From assembly GCA_002050435.1 (NCBI GenBank), contig MWYV01000045.1, forward strand, positions 27,704 to 91,703: a DNA stretch of 64,000 bases, written 5' to 3'. Within the stretch, counting starts at the first letter, position 1. Every line of letters begins with the position of its first letter. The DNA is from Chitinophagales bacterium 33-2. GTDB lineage: Bacteria; Bacteroidota; Bacteroidia; Chitinophagales; Chitinophagaceae. Shown here in pieces: positions 24,945-33,629 of the stretch. The position numbers were made by a program, and so were the translations under genes. The notes under the pieces were generated by a model. That model was not told where the DNA came from, made no database searches, and worked only from the letters and a program-made list of their open reading frames with translations.

Positions 24945-25190
24945 ATGGGAACTCTAAGTTTACCCAGTAAATTTAAAATCGATTACCCCTATTATGGGCT
25001 ATTCGGTACGGCAAATGTGAACGTTGTAGAAGCCGAAGGCGATGTAGTTTATGAATGCCAATTATTAAATGGTGGCATCGTCTGTCTTAAAAAGACCATT
25101 AAATGGCTGGATGTCAATTGTGGAGATGAAACTCCCCTGGCCAGGTTATTAGGAACCTATATTGAAGAATACATGAAAGAAAGAAAATAA
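24945..25190 (+). CDS. hypothetical protein, 81 residues
   Basis: This is an 81-residue beta-rich protein (KFKIDYPYYGLFGTANVNVV, GGIVCLKKTIKWLDVNCGD) ending in an amphipathic helix (LARLLGTYIEEYMKERK). There is no signal or membrane segment, and I do not recognise the family. It is preceded by the other small gene and followed immediately by a bidirectional terminator. Confidence 0.6.
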   Translation: MGTLSLPSKFKIDYPYYGLFGTANVNVVEAEGDVVYECQLLNGGIVCLKKTIKWLDVNCGDETPLARLLGTYIEEYMKERK

Positions 25191-25216
25191 AAAGAGGACC
25201 AAAAGTCCTCTTTTTA
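25190..25216. terminator. bidirectional intrinsic terminator
   Basis: A 9-bp stem (25191-25199 with 25205-25213) is flanked by A-runs on the left and T-runs on the right, so it can end transcripts from both the plus-strand small gene and the convergent minus-strand gene. Confidence 0.8.
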
Positions 25217-25222
25217 TGCTTA

Positions 25223-25687
25223 TCAGACTGTGGCCAGCCTTGATTTCCTTTTTATGACCAAGGTTGTGGCTTCGGTTTCTTCCAGTAGGATTTCTTCCAG
25301 GATGTCATTCTTTTTAAAGAATACAGCATGCCAGACGTGGTCAAGCGAAACCTGTTCTGCACTTTCATAATCAGCATCTGAAAGCTTACTCCAGCTTCCG
25401 TCCCTGTTAAGGTCGGTAGTGATCTTTGAAGTAACTTTAGGATAGGCCACCCATAATTTCGAATCTTCCCTCAATGCAGGCATAATATCTTCTAAAATGC
25501 CATTCAGCTGGTTTTCACTAACTGCAAAGACTAACGCAAATTCAATCTTTCTTGCACGTAACAATGGTGTAAGGTTCTTGGCAAAAGAAATCTTACAAAA
25601 CTGTTTTTCAATTGAAGATGGAAGTCCCTGGATCAGAATGTTCTTTTCGTTTTTGAGCTGGAGCTTTTCTAAAATTGTTTGTGACAT
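25223..25687 (-). CDS. DUF3052-like hypothetical protein
   Basis: The 154-residue soluble protein has the pattern of a small alpha/beta domain. Residues near 85-125 (SKLWVAYPKVTSKITTDLNR, then YESAEQVSLDHVWHAVFF) resemble the DUF3052 pattern in which a WPK...TDL motif is followed by a Trp-containing strand. No catalytic residues are evident. The C terminus has a basic extension (VIKRKSRLATV). It ends at the bidirectional terminator shared with the preceding convergent gene. Confidence 0.6.
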   Translation of the reverse strand: MSQTILEKLQLKNEKNILIQGLPSSIEKQFCKISFAKNLTPLLRARKIEFALVFAVSENQLNGILEDIMPALREDSKLWVAYPKVTSKITTDLNRDGSWSKLSDADYESAEQVSLDHVWHAVFFKKNDILEEILLEETEATTLVIKRKSRLATV

Positions 25688-25798
25688 ACAGGTATATCTG
25701 TTTTTTTTAAACTGGTGAAGAAGTAACTAAAGGTTTTTCACACAAACAGGTGGAGCAAAATTACGCATTTTCACGCGTAACCCAAGGCAATAGACAAT

Positions 25799-25835
25799 AA
25801 AAAACCCGCAAAATGAGTGATTTAGCGGGTTTTTT
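25799..25835 (-). terminator. intrinsic terminator after the M48 protease gene
   Basis: A stem formed by AAAAAACCCGC (25799-25809) and its complement around 25825-25835 encloses a 15-base loop. On the minus strand it ends in a T-run. It lies just past the M48 stop and is symmetrical enough to act in both directions. Confidence 0.7.
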
Positions 25836-25857
25836 AGCATTATCAGCAATGAATTAT

Positions 25858-26667
25858 CTACTTCCCTGGCTTATAATATTTCAAGGCTTCAGGTAAATAT
25901 TTTTCCAATTGTGCTTTTCTTCTTCCTTCTGAAGGGTGCGTACTTAAAAATTCAGGAGGTTTATTTCCGTTTGAGGCCGCTTCCATCCTTTCCCAAAGAG
26001 CGATCGCTTCTCTTGGATTATACCCGGCCATGGCCGCAAAAATCATCCCGTACCTGTCTGATTCCAATTCTTGTTTTCTGCCAAAAGGAAGCAAAACACC
26101 AACGGTTGTACCTACACCAAATGCCTGATTAAATATATTTTGAGTTGCCGCAGGCTTATTGGCCAGTGCAACAGCAAGTCCAGTTCCCAGTCCCTGTGCA
26201 GCCAGCCCCTGGCTCATTCTTTCATTACCATGTTGAAATAAAGCATGTGCAATTTCATGACCCATTACATTGGCCAGCGCGGCTTCGTTACGGGTTATTG
26301 GTAAAAGCCCTGTGTAAATCGCAACCTTACCTCCTGGCATGGCCCAGGCATTGGCAGCAGGGTCGCGGATGAGGTTGAATTCCCATTTGTATCCTTCCAG
26401 TTTACTTGCCAGTCCCTGTTGTTTGTAAAAATTTGTAACGGCCGTTGCAATCCTGTTGCCTACTCTCCTAACCATTTCCGCATCGCGGTCACCTGAAGGA
26501 CTTACCACCTTACTCTCAGTTAAAAATTGCCTGTATTGCTGGTTGGCCATTGACTGAAGTTCAGATTCCGGCACAAGTGATAATTGACTTCTTCCTGTAA
26601 TGGGATTTGTAGAACAAGCTACCAAAACCGAAGCTGCGAGGAATATCCCTAATATATAGCGTACCAT
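25858..26667 (-). CDS. M48-family metalloprotease lipoprotein
   Basis: The start at 26667 (MVRYILGIFLAASVLVACST) gives 269 residues with a lipobox at Cys18; an in-frame start nine codons upstream is less likely. It is a zinc protease with HEIAH at about 137-141 and the third ligand in QELESDRYG near 200, which is the HExxH/ELESD arrangement of Oma1/LoiP-type periplasmic M48 enzymes. Family role: quality control of outer-membrane or membrane proteins. An acidic Asp following Ser in SPSGDRD shows normal sequence. It stands alone with its own terminator. Confidence 0.93.
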   Translation of the reverse strand: MVRYILGIFLAASVLVACSTNPITGRSQLSLVPESELQSMANQQYRQFLTESKVVSPSGDRDAEMVRRVGNRIATAVTNFYKQQGLASKLEGYKWEFNLIRDPAANAWAMPGGKVAIYTGLLPITRNEAALANVMGHEIAHALFQHGNERMSQGLAAQGLGTGLAVALANKPAATQNIFNQAFGVGTTVGVLLPFGRKQELESDRYGMIFAAMAGYNPREAIALWERMEAASNGNKPPEFLSTHPSEGRRKAQLEKYLPEALKYYKPGK

Positions 26668-26760
26668 ATTTATTCTTTTTTGAGTTAAAACCAATGATTA
26701 TACCAAAACAGGCAATAAGAATAAAGTTGGCTAAAAGGGATTAAGCATCAGGTGTTAAAA

Positions 26761-27402
26761 CTATTTCCGGCCTTTTTTCCGGTCCCGATGCTTGAGAATG
26801 GGCACTTTGCTTTCGCTGCCATCTATCAAACGACCAATATTTTTTTGGTGTGTAAGTAAAACAAGCATGGCCACTGTGATGGCAAAAACCCGGTAAAGTT
26901 CTTCAGGTTCATTAAATATAACAAGAATAAATACCGGGAAAGCGATGCTGGCGAGAATGGAACTTAGAGAAACCCAGCGGGTTAGATAGAGCACAAGAAT
27001 AAAAACACCTACGCAGCACAGCGCTACATTTGGCTGAATGCCCAGCACCATCCCAAAAAGCGTAGCCACACCTTTTCCGCCCCTGAATTCTGCCCATATT
27101 GGAAAAATATGACCCAATACGGCAGCCAATCCAAGCCCGATCTGTAAATTCACTGTTGCATCACCACCATTATAGCCGGGAAGTAAGTAAACAAGTTTAA
27201 CTGCGATAATGGCCTTTAGCATATCCATGATCATCACAAAACTTCCCCATTTTGCCCCTAAAACCCGGTAAGTATTGGTTGCTCCGGAATTACCACTTCC
27301 ATAATTTCGAATATCAAATCCAAAGAAAATTTTACTGACCCAGACCGCTGTGGGAATGCTACCCAGGAGGTAAGCCATTATAACCAGAAAAATTTCATCC
27401 AT
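26761..27402 (-). CDS. plsY: glycerol-3-phosphate acyltransferase PlsY
   Basis: This membrane enzyme transfers acyl groups from acyl-phosphate to glycerol-3-phosphate, the first step of phospholipid synthesis. The 213-residue protein has several hydrophobic segments and the three PlsY cytosolic motifs: GSIPTAVWVSK, YGSGNSGATNTYRVLG and FPIWAEFRGGKGVATLFG. The basic C terminus (HRDRKKGRK) is a normal variation. A TAAATTTG promoter box lies 23 bases upstream of the ATG. Confidence 0.96.
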   Translation of the reverse strand: MDEIFLVIMAYLLGSIPTAVWVSKIFFGFDIRNYGSGNSGATNTYRVLGAKWGSFVMIMDMLKAIIAVKLVYLLPGYNGGDATVNLQIGLGLAAVLGHIFPIWAEFRGGKGVATLFGMVLGIQPNVALCCVGVFILVLYLTRWVSLSSILASIAFPVFILVIFNEPEELYRVFAITVAMLVLLTHQKNIGRLIDGSESKVPILKHRDRKKGRK

Positions 27403-27424
27403 AGAATAAAGAATTGAGCAAAGG

Positions 27425-27432
27425 CAAATTTA
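27425..27432 (-). promoter_or_regulatory. candidate promoter -7 box for plsY
   Basis: The minus strand reads TAAATTTG, an exact TAnnTTTG match 23 bases upstream of the plsY start codon. Confidence 0.5.
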
Positions 27433-27471
27433 CGTAAAAACCAAAGATATAAGCTCAAGAGGAACCTAACT

Positions 27472-28269
27472 TTAAGCGGAGCAACAGAGCGCAATCCAGT
27501 TGTCCTTTTCTTCCCGCTTTAATAATTTCAATTTTCCGGTGAAGGCTTGCATGATTTCCTGTTCATCGGAAATCATTAACCCACTAAACAATATAATGCT
27601 CCCCGGATTTAAAAGCGCCACAAGATCTTCAAGATAATCCAGGATTACATTGCGGTTTATATTGGCAAGCACCACATCAAATTTCATTGCTGGAAGTACT
27701 GTTGTTTTTTCAAACCTGATTTTACTACATTGATTTTTATCCCCGTTTTCTACAGCATTGCAAATGCTCCATTCATCAATATCGATGGCTTCAACAGTAG
27801 CGGCGCCCATTTTTTCAGCAAGAATGGCTAAAATACCAGTACCGGTTCCAAAATCAAAAACCTGTTTATTCCCGAGGTCAAGATCTTTCATCTGGCGGAT
27901 CATCATATAAGTGGTAGCATGATGACCGGTTCCGAAACTCATTTTGGGTGTGATCAGGATCTCGTGAGTATAACCCTGATCCGGAGGATGAAAATCTGCG
28001 CGCACATAACAAAATCGTTCTATAGCAACAGGAGGAAAATTGCTTTCCCACAATGCATTCCAATTTTGTTCATGTATGATCGTACTAACAAACTGGTATC
28101 CCTGAAGCAGACTATTTACTTCGTAGCTGTTAAAATTCAGTTCGGGAAAATAAGCGATAAGAACCTCTTCTTTTTGTTCGAAACCTATTGATCCAAGATC
28201 TTCCAAATCGCTGATTAGAATTTCCTGTGCTTCACCGCTGACTGTTATTGATATACTGATGGTATTCAT
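27472..28269 (-). CDS. prmA: ribosomal protein L11 methyltransferase
   Basis: This SAM-dependent enzyme methylates L11. The 265-residue protein has a short N-terminal substrate-recognition domain and a class I methyltransferase fold with motif I DFGTGTGILAILAEKMGA, acidic EAIDIDEWSICNA, and the catalytic-loop VLANINRNVILDYL. PKMSFGTGHHATTYMMI is diagnostic for PrmA. The start codon lies immediately after the T-run of the pnp terminator. Confidence 0.95.
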   Translation of the reverse strand: MNTISISITVSGEAQEILISDLEDLGSIGFEQKEEVLIAYFPELNFNSYEVNSLLQGYQFVSTIIHEQNWNALWESNFPPVAIERFCYVRADFHPPDQGYTHEILITPKMSFGTGHHATTYMMIRQMKDLDLGNKQVFDFGTGTGILAILAEKMGAATVEAIDIDEWSICNAVENGDKNQCSKIRFEKTTVLPAMKFDVVLANINRNVILDYLEDLVALLNPGSIILFSGLMISDEQEIMQAFTGKLKLLKREEKDNWIALCCSA

Positions 28270-28296
28270 AAAAAAAAGGCTGTCAGAGACAGCCTT
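28268..28296 (-). terminator. intrinsic terminator after pnp
   Basis: A 9-bp stem (28276-28284 with 28288-28296) and 3-base loop is followed on the minus strand by a run of Ts that runs into the prmA start codon at 28269. Confidence 0.8.
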
Positions 28297-28305
28297 CCAG
28301 ATTTA

Positions 28306-30561
28306 TTATTCGTTCTGTCCGGAGGTTTGACCACCTCCAGGGTTTCTTTCCAGTTTGGGTCTGTCTGTTCTTGGTCCTTCATTCCTTGGGGCAGATTCTT
28401 CGCGCGGACGCTCTTCTCTCATTCCTTCGGGCTTTGGCAATAATGCTTTCCGGCTCAGTTTGAATTTACCAGTTTTAGGATCTGTACCTGTAAGCTTTAC
28501 TTTCACTTTATCTCCTTCATTCAATACACCTTCCAGTGTTTCCAGTCTTTTCCAGCTTACTTCAGAAATATGAAGCAATCCTTGTTTGCCAGGCAGGAAT
28601 TCAATAAACGCTCCGTAAGGCATGATGGATTTAACCGTAGCCTCGTATTCATCTCCAACACTTGGTACCGCAACGATACCCTTGATCCAGTTATGGGCTC
28701 TTTCCACTTTTTCTTTTTCCGTTCCAAATATGCTTACCTCACCCATATCGTTTTTCTCCTCCAGGTTAATGGTGGTTCCGGTTTCACGCTGAATTTCCTG
28801 GATGATCTTTCCACCTGGTCCGATCACTGCACCAATGAATTCTCTGTCGATATAGAGTTTCACCATACGAGGAGCATGTGGCTTCACTTCGTTGCGTGCT
28901 TCAGGGAAGCAGGCATACATGGCATCAAGAATATGCATTCTACCCCTGCGCGCCTGGTCAAGTGCCTTGCGCATCACCTCCATACTCAGTCCATCTACTT
29001 TAATATCCATTTGGATACCACAGATACCGTCTTTCGTTCCGGTTACTTTAAAATCCATATCACCCAGGTGATCTTCATCTCCCAATATATCTGTTAAAAC
29101 AGCAAAATCACCCCCTTCAGAAATCAATCCCATCGCTACACCGGCAACATGCTTTTTCATGGGCACACCAGCATCCATCAGGGCAAGTGAACCTGCACAA
29201 ACGGTAGCCATTGATGATGAACCATTACTTTCAAGAATGTCGCTCACAACACGAACCGTATAAGGATAATCAGCGCCTGGCATCATTTGTTTCAAAGAAC
29301 GCTGTGCGAGATTTCCATGTCCAACTTCGCGCCGGCCAGGACCTCTTAAAAACTTTACTTCACCTGTTGAATATGGAGGGAAATTATAATGTAGAATGAA
29401 TTTGGAGTATTCAGATTTTGCTGCACTTTCTACCAGCAATTCATCAAGTGGTGTTCCTAATGTAACCGTGGTGAGTGATTGTGTTTCTCCTCTTGTAAAT
29501 AAGGCAGCACCATGTGGTGTAGGCAGAATATCTACTTCCATATCCAGCGCACGAACATCTTCCAGTCCCCTGCCATCCAAACGCACCTTATCTTTCAGCA
29601 TCATTTCCCTTACCACGTGGTATTGCAGATCGGCCATGTAATTTTTGGCCAGCTTCTTTTTATCTTCCGGTAATTCTTCTCCTTCTTGTAAACCGGCTTC
29701 TTTGGCAAGATGCAGTTTTAGATCATCAAACAATTTTTTGTATTCCTCCTTCCGTTGTGCTTTCGGATAATTTGCCCTGCTTTGTTGGGCCAGGGGCTCT
29801 TTTGCAAAATTCTGAACCGTTTGTTTTAATGCTTCATCAACTACCGGTTTTGGATAGTCGCGTTTTTTACCTGCTCCAACCAGGTCTCTCAGTTCTTCCT
29901 GAGCTTTGATCTGGCGGCGAATTGCTTCGTGGCCAATTTCCAATGCCTGCACAAGATCTTCCTCGCTGCATTCTTTCGCCTCGCCTTCCACCATCATAAT
30001 ATTATGCTCTGTAGCGGCAATGATGAAATCAAGGTCTGAACGCTCCATTTCGCTGCGGGTTGGATTGATCCTGAAAGCCCCATCCACCCTGCTCACTCTG
30101 ACCTCAGAAATAATTTCCTGGATCGGAACATCAGAAACAGCAAGCGCTGCCGAAGCAGCCAAACAAGCCATGGCATCAGGCATCACTTCTTTGTCTGACG
30201 AAATAAGGTTGATGATCACCTGTACTTCGCAGAAGTAATCTTCAGGAAAAAGTGGTCTGAGTGCCCTGTCAACAATACGGGAAACCAGGATCTCGCTATC
30301 GTTTATACGACCTTCTCTTTTAAAGAATGAACCGGGAATGCGACCGGCAGAAGCAAATTTTTCCTGGTAGTCTACACTCAGGGGAAAAAATTCCTGGCCG
30401 GGCTTTGGTTCGTCGGTGGCTACAACTGTAGCAAGTAAAATGCAATTTCCGATTTTTACGGTAACGGATCCGTCGGCCTGGCGGGCAATTCTTCCTGTTT
30501 CCAGGGTGATCTCGCGGCCATCGCCTATATCAAATGATTTGCTGAATTTTTGAGATAACAT
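28306..30561 (-). CDS. pnp: polynucleotide phosphorylase
   Basis: This is the phosphorolytic 3'-5' exoribonuclease of the RNA degradosome. The 751-residue protein has two RNase PH-like domains (EITLETGRIARQADGSVTV; GRRGLED-type segment RLDGRGLEDVRALDMEVDIL), separated by the helical domain. Then come a KH domain (IGAVIGPGGKIIQEIQ) and an S1 domain (GDEYEATVKSIMPYGAFIEF). The C-terminal tail is Arg/Glu/Pro/Gly-rich and disordered. It lies directly downstream of rpsO, the conserved rpsO-pnp pairing, although a terminator separates them. Confidence 0.98.
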   Translation of the reverse strand: MLSQKFSKSFDIGDGREITLETGRIARQADGSVTVKIGNCILLATVVATDEPKPGQEFFPLSVDYQEKFASAGRIPGSFFKREGRINDSEILVSRIVDRALRPLFPEDYFCEVQVIINLISSDKEVMPDAMACLAASAALAVSDVPIQEIISEVRVSRVDGAFRINPTRSEMERSDLDFIIAATEHNIMMVEGEAKECSEEDLVQALEIGHEAIRRQIKAQEELRDLVGAGKKRDYPKPVVDEALKQTVQNFAKEPLAQQSRANYPKAQRKEEYKKLFDDLKLHLAKEAGLQEGEELPEDKKKLAKNYMADLQYHVVREMMLKDKVRLDGRGLEDVRALDMEVDILPTPHGAALFTRGETQSLTTVTLGTPLDELLVESAAKSEYSKFILHYNFPPYSTGEVKFLRGPGRREVGHGNLAQRSLKQMMPGADYPYTVRVVSDILESNGSSSMATVCAGSLALMDAGVPMKKHVAGVAMGLISEGGDFAVLTDILGDEDHLGDMDFKVTGTKDGICGIQMDIKVDGLSMEVMRKALDQARRGRMHILDAMYACFPEARNEVKPHAPRMVKLYIDREFIGAVIGPGGKIIQEIQRETGTTINLEEKNDMGEVSIFGTEKEKVERAHNWIKGIVAVPSVGDEYEATVKSIMPYGAFIEFLPGKQGLLHISEVSWKRLETLEGVLNEGDKVKVKLTGTDPKTGKFKLSRKALLPKPEGMREERPREESAPRNEGPRTDRPKLERNPGGGQTSGQNE

Positions 30562-30610
30562 ACTATGAATTTGAAGGTTATACAGAGCAACGAAAATACA
30601 ATCCTATAAA

Positions 30611-30636
30611 AGCCAAAACCCAACTGGTGAGTTGGG
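30611..30636 (-). terminator. intrinsic terminator between rpsO and pnp
   Basis: A 7-bp stem (30619-30625 with 30630-30636) is followed on the minus strand by TTTT and further Ts. In many bacteria a similar rpsO terminator gives partial read-through into pnp. Confidence 0.65.
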
Positions 30637-30660
30637 AGGTAGCTTATATTATAAACGATG

Positions 30661-30930
30661 TTATTTCCTGATTCCTAATTTCTCAATAAGAGAACGATAT
30701 CCCTGAAGGTTGTGCTTTTGAAGATAATTCAAAAGACGGCGACGTCTTCCTACCAGCTGCATAAGCCCGCGGTGTGTAGAGAAATCTTTTTTATTTTGCT
30801 GCAGATGTGCAGAGATCTGGGCCATACGCTCTGTGATAAGAGCGATCTGACCTTCAATTGAACCGGTATTTGTTTCAGCTCCGGCGAAGTTGGCAAAAAT
30901 GGTTGCTTTTTTTTCTTTTGTTAATGGCAT
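30661..30930 (-). CDS. rpsO: 30S ribosomal protein S15
   Basis: This 89-residue protein binds 16S rRNA early in 30S assembly. The family motifs TGSIEGQIALITERMAQISAH, THRGLMQLVGRRRRLLNYL and SLIEKLGIRK are all present and the length is normal. A TACCTTTG promoter box lies about 55 bases upstream. It is the first gene of the rpsO-pnp pair. Confidence 0.98.
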   Translation of the reverse strand: MPLTKEKKATIFANFAGAETNTGSIEGQIALITERMAQISAHLQQNKKDFSTHRGLMQLVGRRRRLLNYLQKHNLQGYRSLIEKLGIRK

Positions 30931-30982
30931 CGTGAAATTTTTAAAATTGCATCCGATTAGATAGCTTATATATATTTGGCGG

Positions 30983-30990
30983 CAAAGGTA
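30983..30990 (-). promoter_or_regulatory. candidate promoter -7 box for rpsO
   Basis: The minus strand reads TACCTTTG followed by CCGCC, an exact TAnnTTTG match 53 bases upstream of the rpsO start, leaving a leader of roughly 45 bases. Confidence 0.55.
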
Positions 30991-31104
30991 AGGAAATCCT
31001 CATAAATTCTTTTACCAAATCTCTTATTAGCATGGGATTCGCTTTTGTTGCTATGGATTGATTCTCAGTTGTAAAACAATTTCTTACGAAAGGAAGCTAA
31101 AATT

Positions 31105-31719
31105 ATGGACGAAACGATATCAAACGAAGCCAGGTCTATTTTGGGTCTCAGGTTAAGTACCGATCCGCGCTGGGTGAACCTGGCTGAAATTTCCATTGAA
31201 GCCATACTTACCGACCACGCTTACTGCGAACAAAAAGCCGCCGTATCCTGTATTTCCCTGGTCCAGCGTTATAACCAGAAACCTGCCCTGGTTAAAGCAC
31301 TTGCACCCATTGTAACAGAAGAATGGGGGCATTTTCGCATGGTGTTGGCAGAACTTGAAAAACGCGGAATGCAACTTGGCTTGCAACGAAAAGATGTTTA
31401 TGTAAATGCACTGCTCAAATTTGTACAAACAGGCGGTGCTGAAGAAGGCAGGCTGCTTGACCAGTTGCTATTTATGGCCATGATCGAGGCGCGCAGCTGC
31501 GAAAGATTTAAACGACTCAGCGAAGGACTTGCGGATCCTTACCTTCAGAAATTCTATCGCCGGTTTATGGAAAGCGAAGCGGGTCACTATTCACTGTTCA
31601 TTGAACTTGCTGAAACCTATATCAACAAAGATAAAGTGAAGCACAGGTGGAAGGAATGGCTCGAATATGAATCCGAAATGATGAACAGTATTGAAATCAG
31701 GGGCGACAGGATCCACTAG
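31105..31719 (+). CDS. miaE: tRNA-(ms2io6A)-hydroxylase
   Basis: The 204-residue protein is a carboxylate-bridged di-iron hydroxylase of the ferritin-like fold that modifies position 37 of certain tRNAs. Iron ligands lie in helices such as ILTDHAYCEQKAA, VTEEWGHFRMVLAELEKRG, MAMIEARSCERFK and MESEAGHYSLFIELA, the EH/ExxH pattern of MiaE. In Bacteroidota the gene often occurs without a ms2i6A hydroxylation pathway being characterised, so the substrate is inferred from family only. Confidence 0.92.
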   Translation: MDETISNEARSILGLRLSTDPRWVNLAEISIEAILTDHAYCEQKAAVSCISLVQRYNQKPALVKALAPIVTEEWGHFRMVLAELEKRGMQLGLQRKDVYVNALLKFVQTGGAEEGRLLDQLLFMAMIEARSCERFKRLSEGLADPYLQKFYRRFMESEAGHYSLFIELAETYINKDKVKHRWKEWLEYESEMMNSIEIRGDRIH

Positions 31720-31754
31720 GTAATCATTCTTACAACTTTATACTACACCTGGAT

Positions 31755-32756
31755 TCAATCTGCATTTTTGAAAAAAAGGAGTTCCTCTGAAAAATCAAGG
31801 TAAGGATGTTGCTGTTGCAGGCGCAATGTTTTTTTATAAAATGAAGTCAGGAATTTTTTATGCAGGCTGGATGAAGGATTAAATGCCCTGTGCTTATGTG
31901 CAAGATGAACAGCGTGAATTTCTTCCATAAGTTTCCTGGTTGATTCATCCATACATGCCTGAACAAATTTATTCCACACATATTCTGTAGCAGCATAATT
32001 GGGATGCACCAGATCTTCAGCATAAAATCTGTAATCACGCAGGTCATCGATGACCAGTTCATAAGAAGGAAAATAATAAAGTCCTTCAAACTTATCTACA
32101 AGATGATGCACCGCCTGGATCAATACCGCTTTGCTTCGGTTATTCTCTACCACGCCTTCACGCAAATGTCTTACAGGACTAATGGTAAATATGATTTTGA
32201 TCCCGGGACTGAAAAAAAACAACCGGTGGATCATGTTATCCAGTACGTGCAATACTTCTTCGGCTAACATTAATTTTTTCCGGAACCAGCCTGCCGGTGC
32301 TTTATGATTATTGGCTGCCACAGCACCTGCTTTTCCCTGCACCACTTCATCCGTTAGCGTATAGATCCATGCCGAACCCAGGGTGATCAGCAAATAATCT
32401 GTTTTCATCAATGCATCGTGTGTGGTTTGAATGGAAAGGTTGATCTTTTTTAAAACATCTTCCTTTACAACACCTGAAAACCTGCTATGATGTTTCCAGC
32501 TGTGCCAGCCCTCATTGAAATCAAACAAATCTGTAGCATTGTATTGTTTGTTTTCTATATAATCGGTTACCGCTTCGGCCACACTTACCGGATTGAATAA
32601 AATTCCATGTGGATTTTCAATGATACGAAACTTGTGTTTTTTTAATTTTTCACCAATGTTTTCAGTAAAGCAGGAACCAATCAGCAGGAGCTGGTGACTG
32701 TGTTGAACCGGCCATGGTAATTTCTTAATATCAAACTCAAAATGAAACTTCATCAT
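31755..32756 (-). CDS. GSCFA domain-containing protein
   Basis: The 333-residue cytosolic protein carries the naming motif in LLLIGSCFTENIG (residues 25-36) and the rest of the Bacteroidota GSCFA domain, including NPHGILFNPVSVA, LLITLGSAWIYT and FTISPVRHLREG. The fold is SGNH-like, and GSCF supplies a serine in place of GDS, so a hydrolase or acyltransferase function is inferred. It overlaps the HMG-CoA lyase stop by four bases, so the two are translationally coupled. Confidence 0.92.
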   Translation of the reverse strand: MMKFHFEFDIKKLPWPVQHSHQLLLIGSCFTENIGEKLKKHKFRIIENPHGILFNPVSVAEAVTDYIENKQYNATDLFDFNEGWHSWKHHSRFSGVVKEDVLKKINLSIQTTHDALMKTDYLLITLGSAWIYTLTDEVVQGKAGAVAANNHKAPAGWFRKKLMLAEEVLHVLDNMIHRLFFFSPGIKIIFTISPVRHLREGVVENNRSKAVLIQAVHHLVDKFEGLYYFPSYELVIDDLRDYRFYAEDLVHPNYAATEYVWNKFVQACMDESTRKLMEEIHAVHLAHKHRAFNPSSSLHKKFLTSFYKKTLRLQQQHPYLDFSEELLFFKNAD

Positions 32757-33607
32757 TCAAAAATTTCACCTGCAAACGCAAGACATTCATCAAGCGCTTC
32801 ATCATTCAATAACTGCATTTTTCCGTTTTGCCTGAACCAGTCAATGATCTTTTCTGTATTCATATTTCCAATCAGTTCATCCTGTGCCATTGGGCAGCCG
32901 CCAATTCCTTTTAAGGCGCCATCAAATCTTTTACATCCTGCCTCTGTTGCGGCTTTGAGCTTTGCATGAAAATTATGTGGGGCAGAATGAAGATGCACAC
33001 CAATCTCTATTCCCGGGTATTTTGGAATGAGCGTTTCAAGCGCTAGGGTGATCTGCTCAGGAGTGGCCAGTCCAACCGTATCTGCAAGTGAAAGAATTTT
33101 TATTCCATGATCCACCATCTTGTCTGCCCAGTGGATCAAAATCTTTTCATTATAAAGATCTCCATAAGGATTACCAAAACCCATACTCAGATAAACAACC
33201 ATTTGTTTTTGTTGCTGAACACAAATTTCCTGGATCTGCTGTACCCTGTTGAGACTTTCTTCAATGGTGCTGTTGGCATTTCTTTGCTGAAAGGTGGGTG
33301 AAACAGAGAAAGGAAAACCCAGGTAATCTATCTGGCCAAATTCCACTGCTTCTTCAGCGCCTCTTACATTTGCAACAATGGCCAGGAGTTTTGAATGTGA
33401 ACCATTTATATCAATTTCTGCCAGCACTTCTTTTGTATCTGCCATTTGCGGAATGGCTTTGGGTGAAACAAAGGATCCAAAATCAATGGTGTGAAATCCA
33501 ACTTTTAAAAGCGCATTGATATAGGAGATCTTTTTATCGGTGGGAATAAAATGCTTCCATCCCTGCATGGCATCTCTCGGACATTCAATGAGTTTAATAT
33601 CATTCAT
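32753..33607 (-). CDS. hydroxymethylglutaryl-CoA lyase
   Basis: This enzyme cleaves HMG-CoA to acetoacetate and acetyl-CoA at the end of leucine breakdown. The 284-residue TIM-barrel protein starts IKLIECPRDAMQGW (catalytic ECPRD; most homologues have ExxRD), contains DFGSFVSPKAIPQMADT, ISLADTVGLATPEQI, GVHLHSAPHNFHAKLKAATE and the GGCPMAQD loop with the essential cysteine. Length and motifs fit HMG-CoA lyase rather than isopropylmalate synthase. Coupled to the GSCFA gene by ATGA overlap, and about 22 bases downstream of rlmB. Confidence 0.92.
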   Translation of the reverse strand: MNDIKLIECPRDAMQGWKHFIPTDKKISYINALLKVGFHTIDFGSFVSPKAIPQMADTKEVLAEIDINGSHSKLLAIVANVRGAEEAVEFGQIDYLGFPFSVSPTFQQRNANSTIEESLNRVQQIQEICVQQQKQMVVYLSMGFGNPYGDLYNEKILIHWADKMVDHGIKILSLADTVGLATPEQITLALETLIPKYPGIEIGVHLHSAPHNFHAKLKAATEAGCKRFDGALKGIGGCPMAQDELIGNMNTEKIIDWFRQNGKMQLLNDEALDECLAFAGEIFE

Positions 33608-33629
33608 ACAACAAGGATTGATGCCTGAA

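Noticed and set aside
31105..31719. Ferritin or bacterioferritin
   Set aside because: The protein has the fold but the motif layout and length match MiaE; it lacks ferroxidase and heme-ligand patterns of ferritins.
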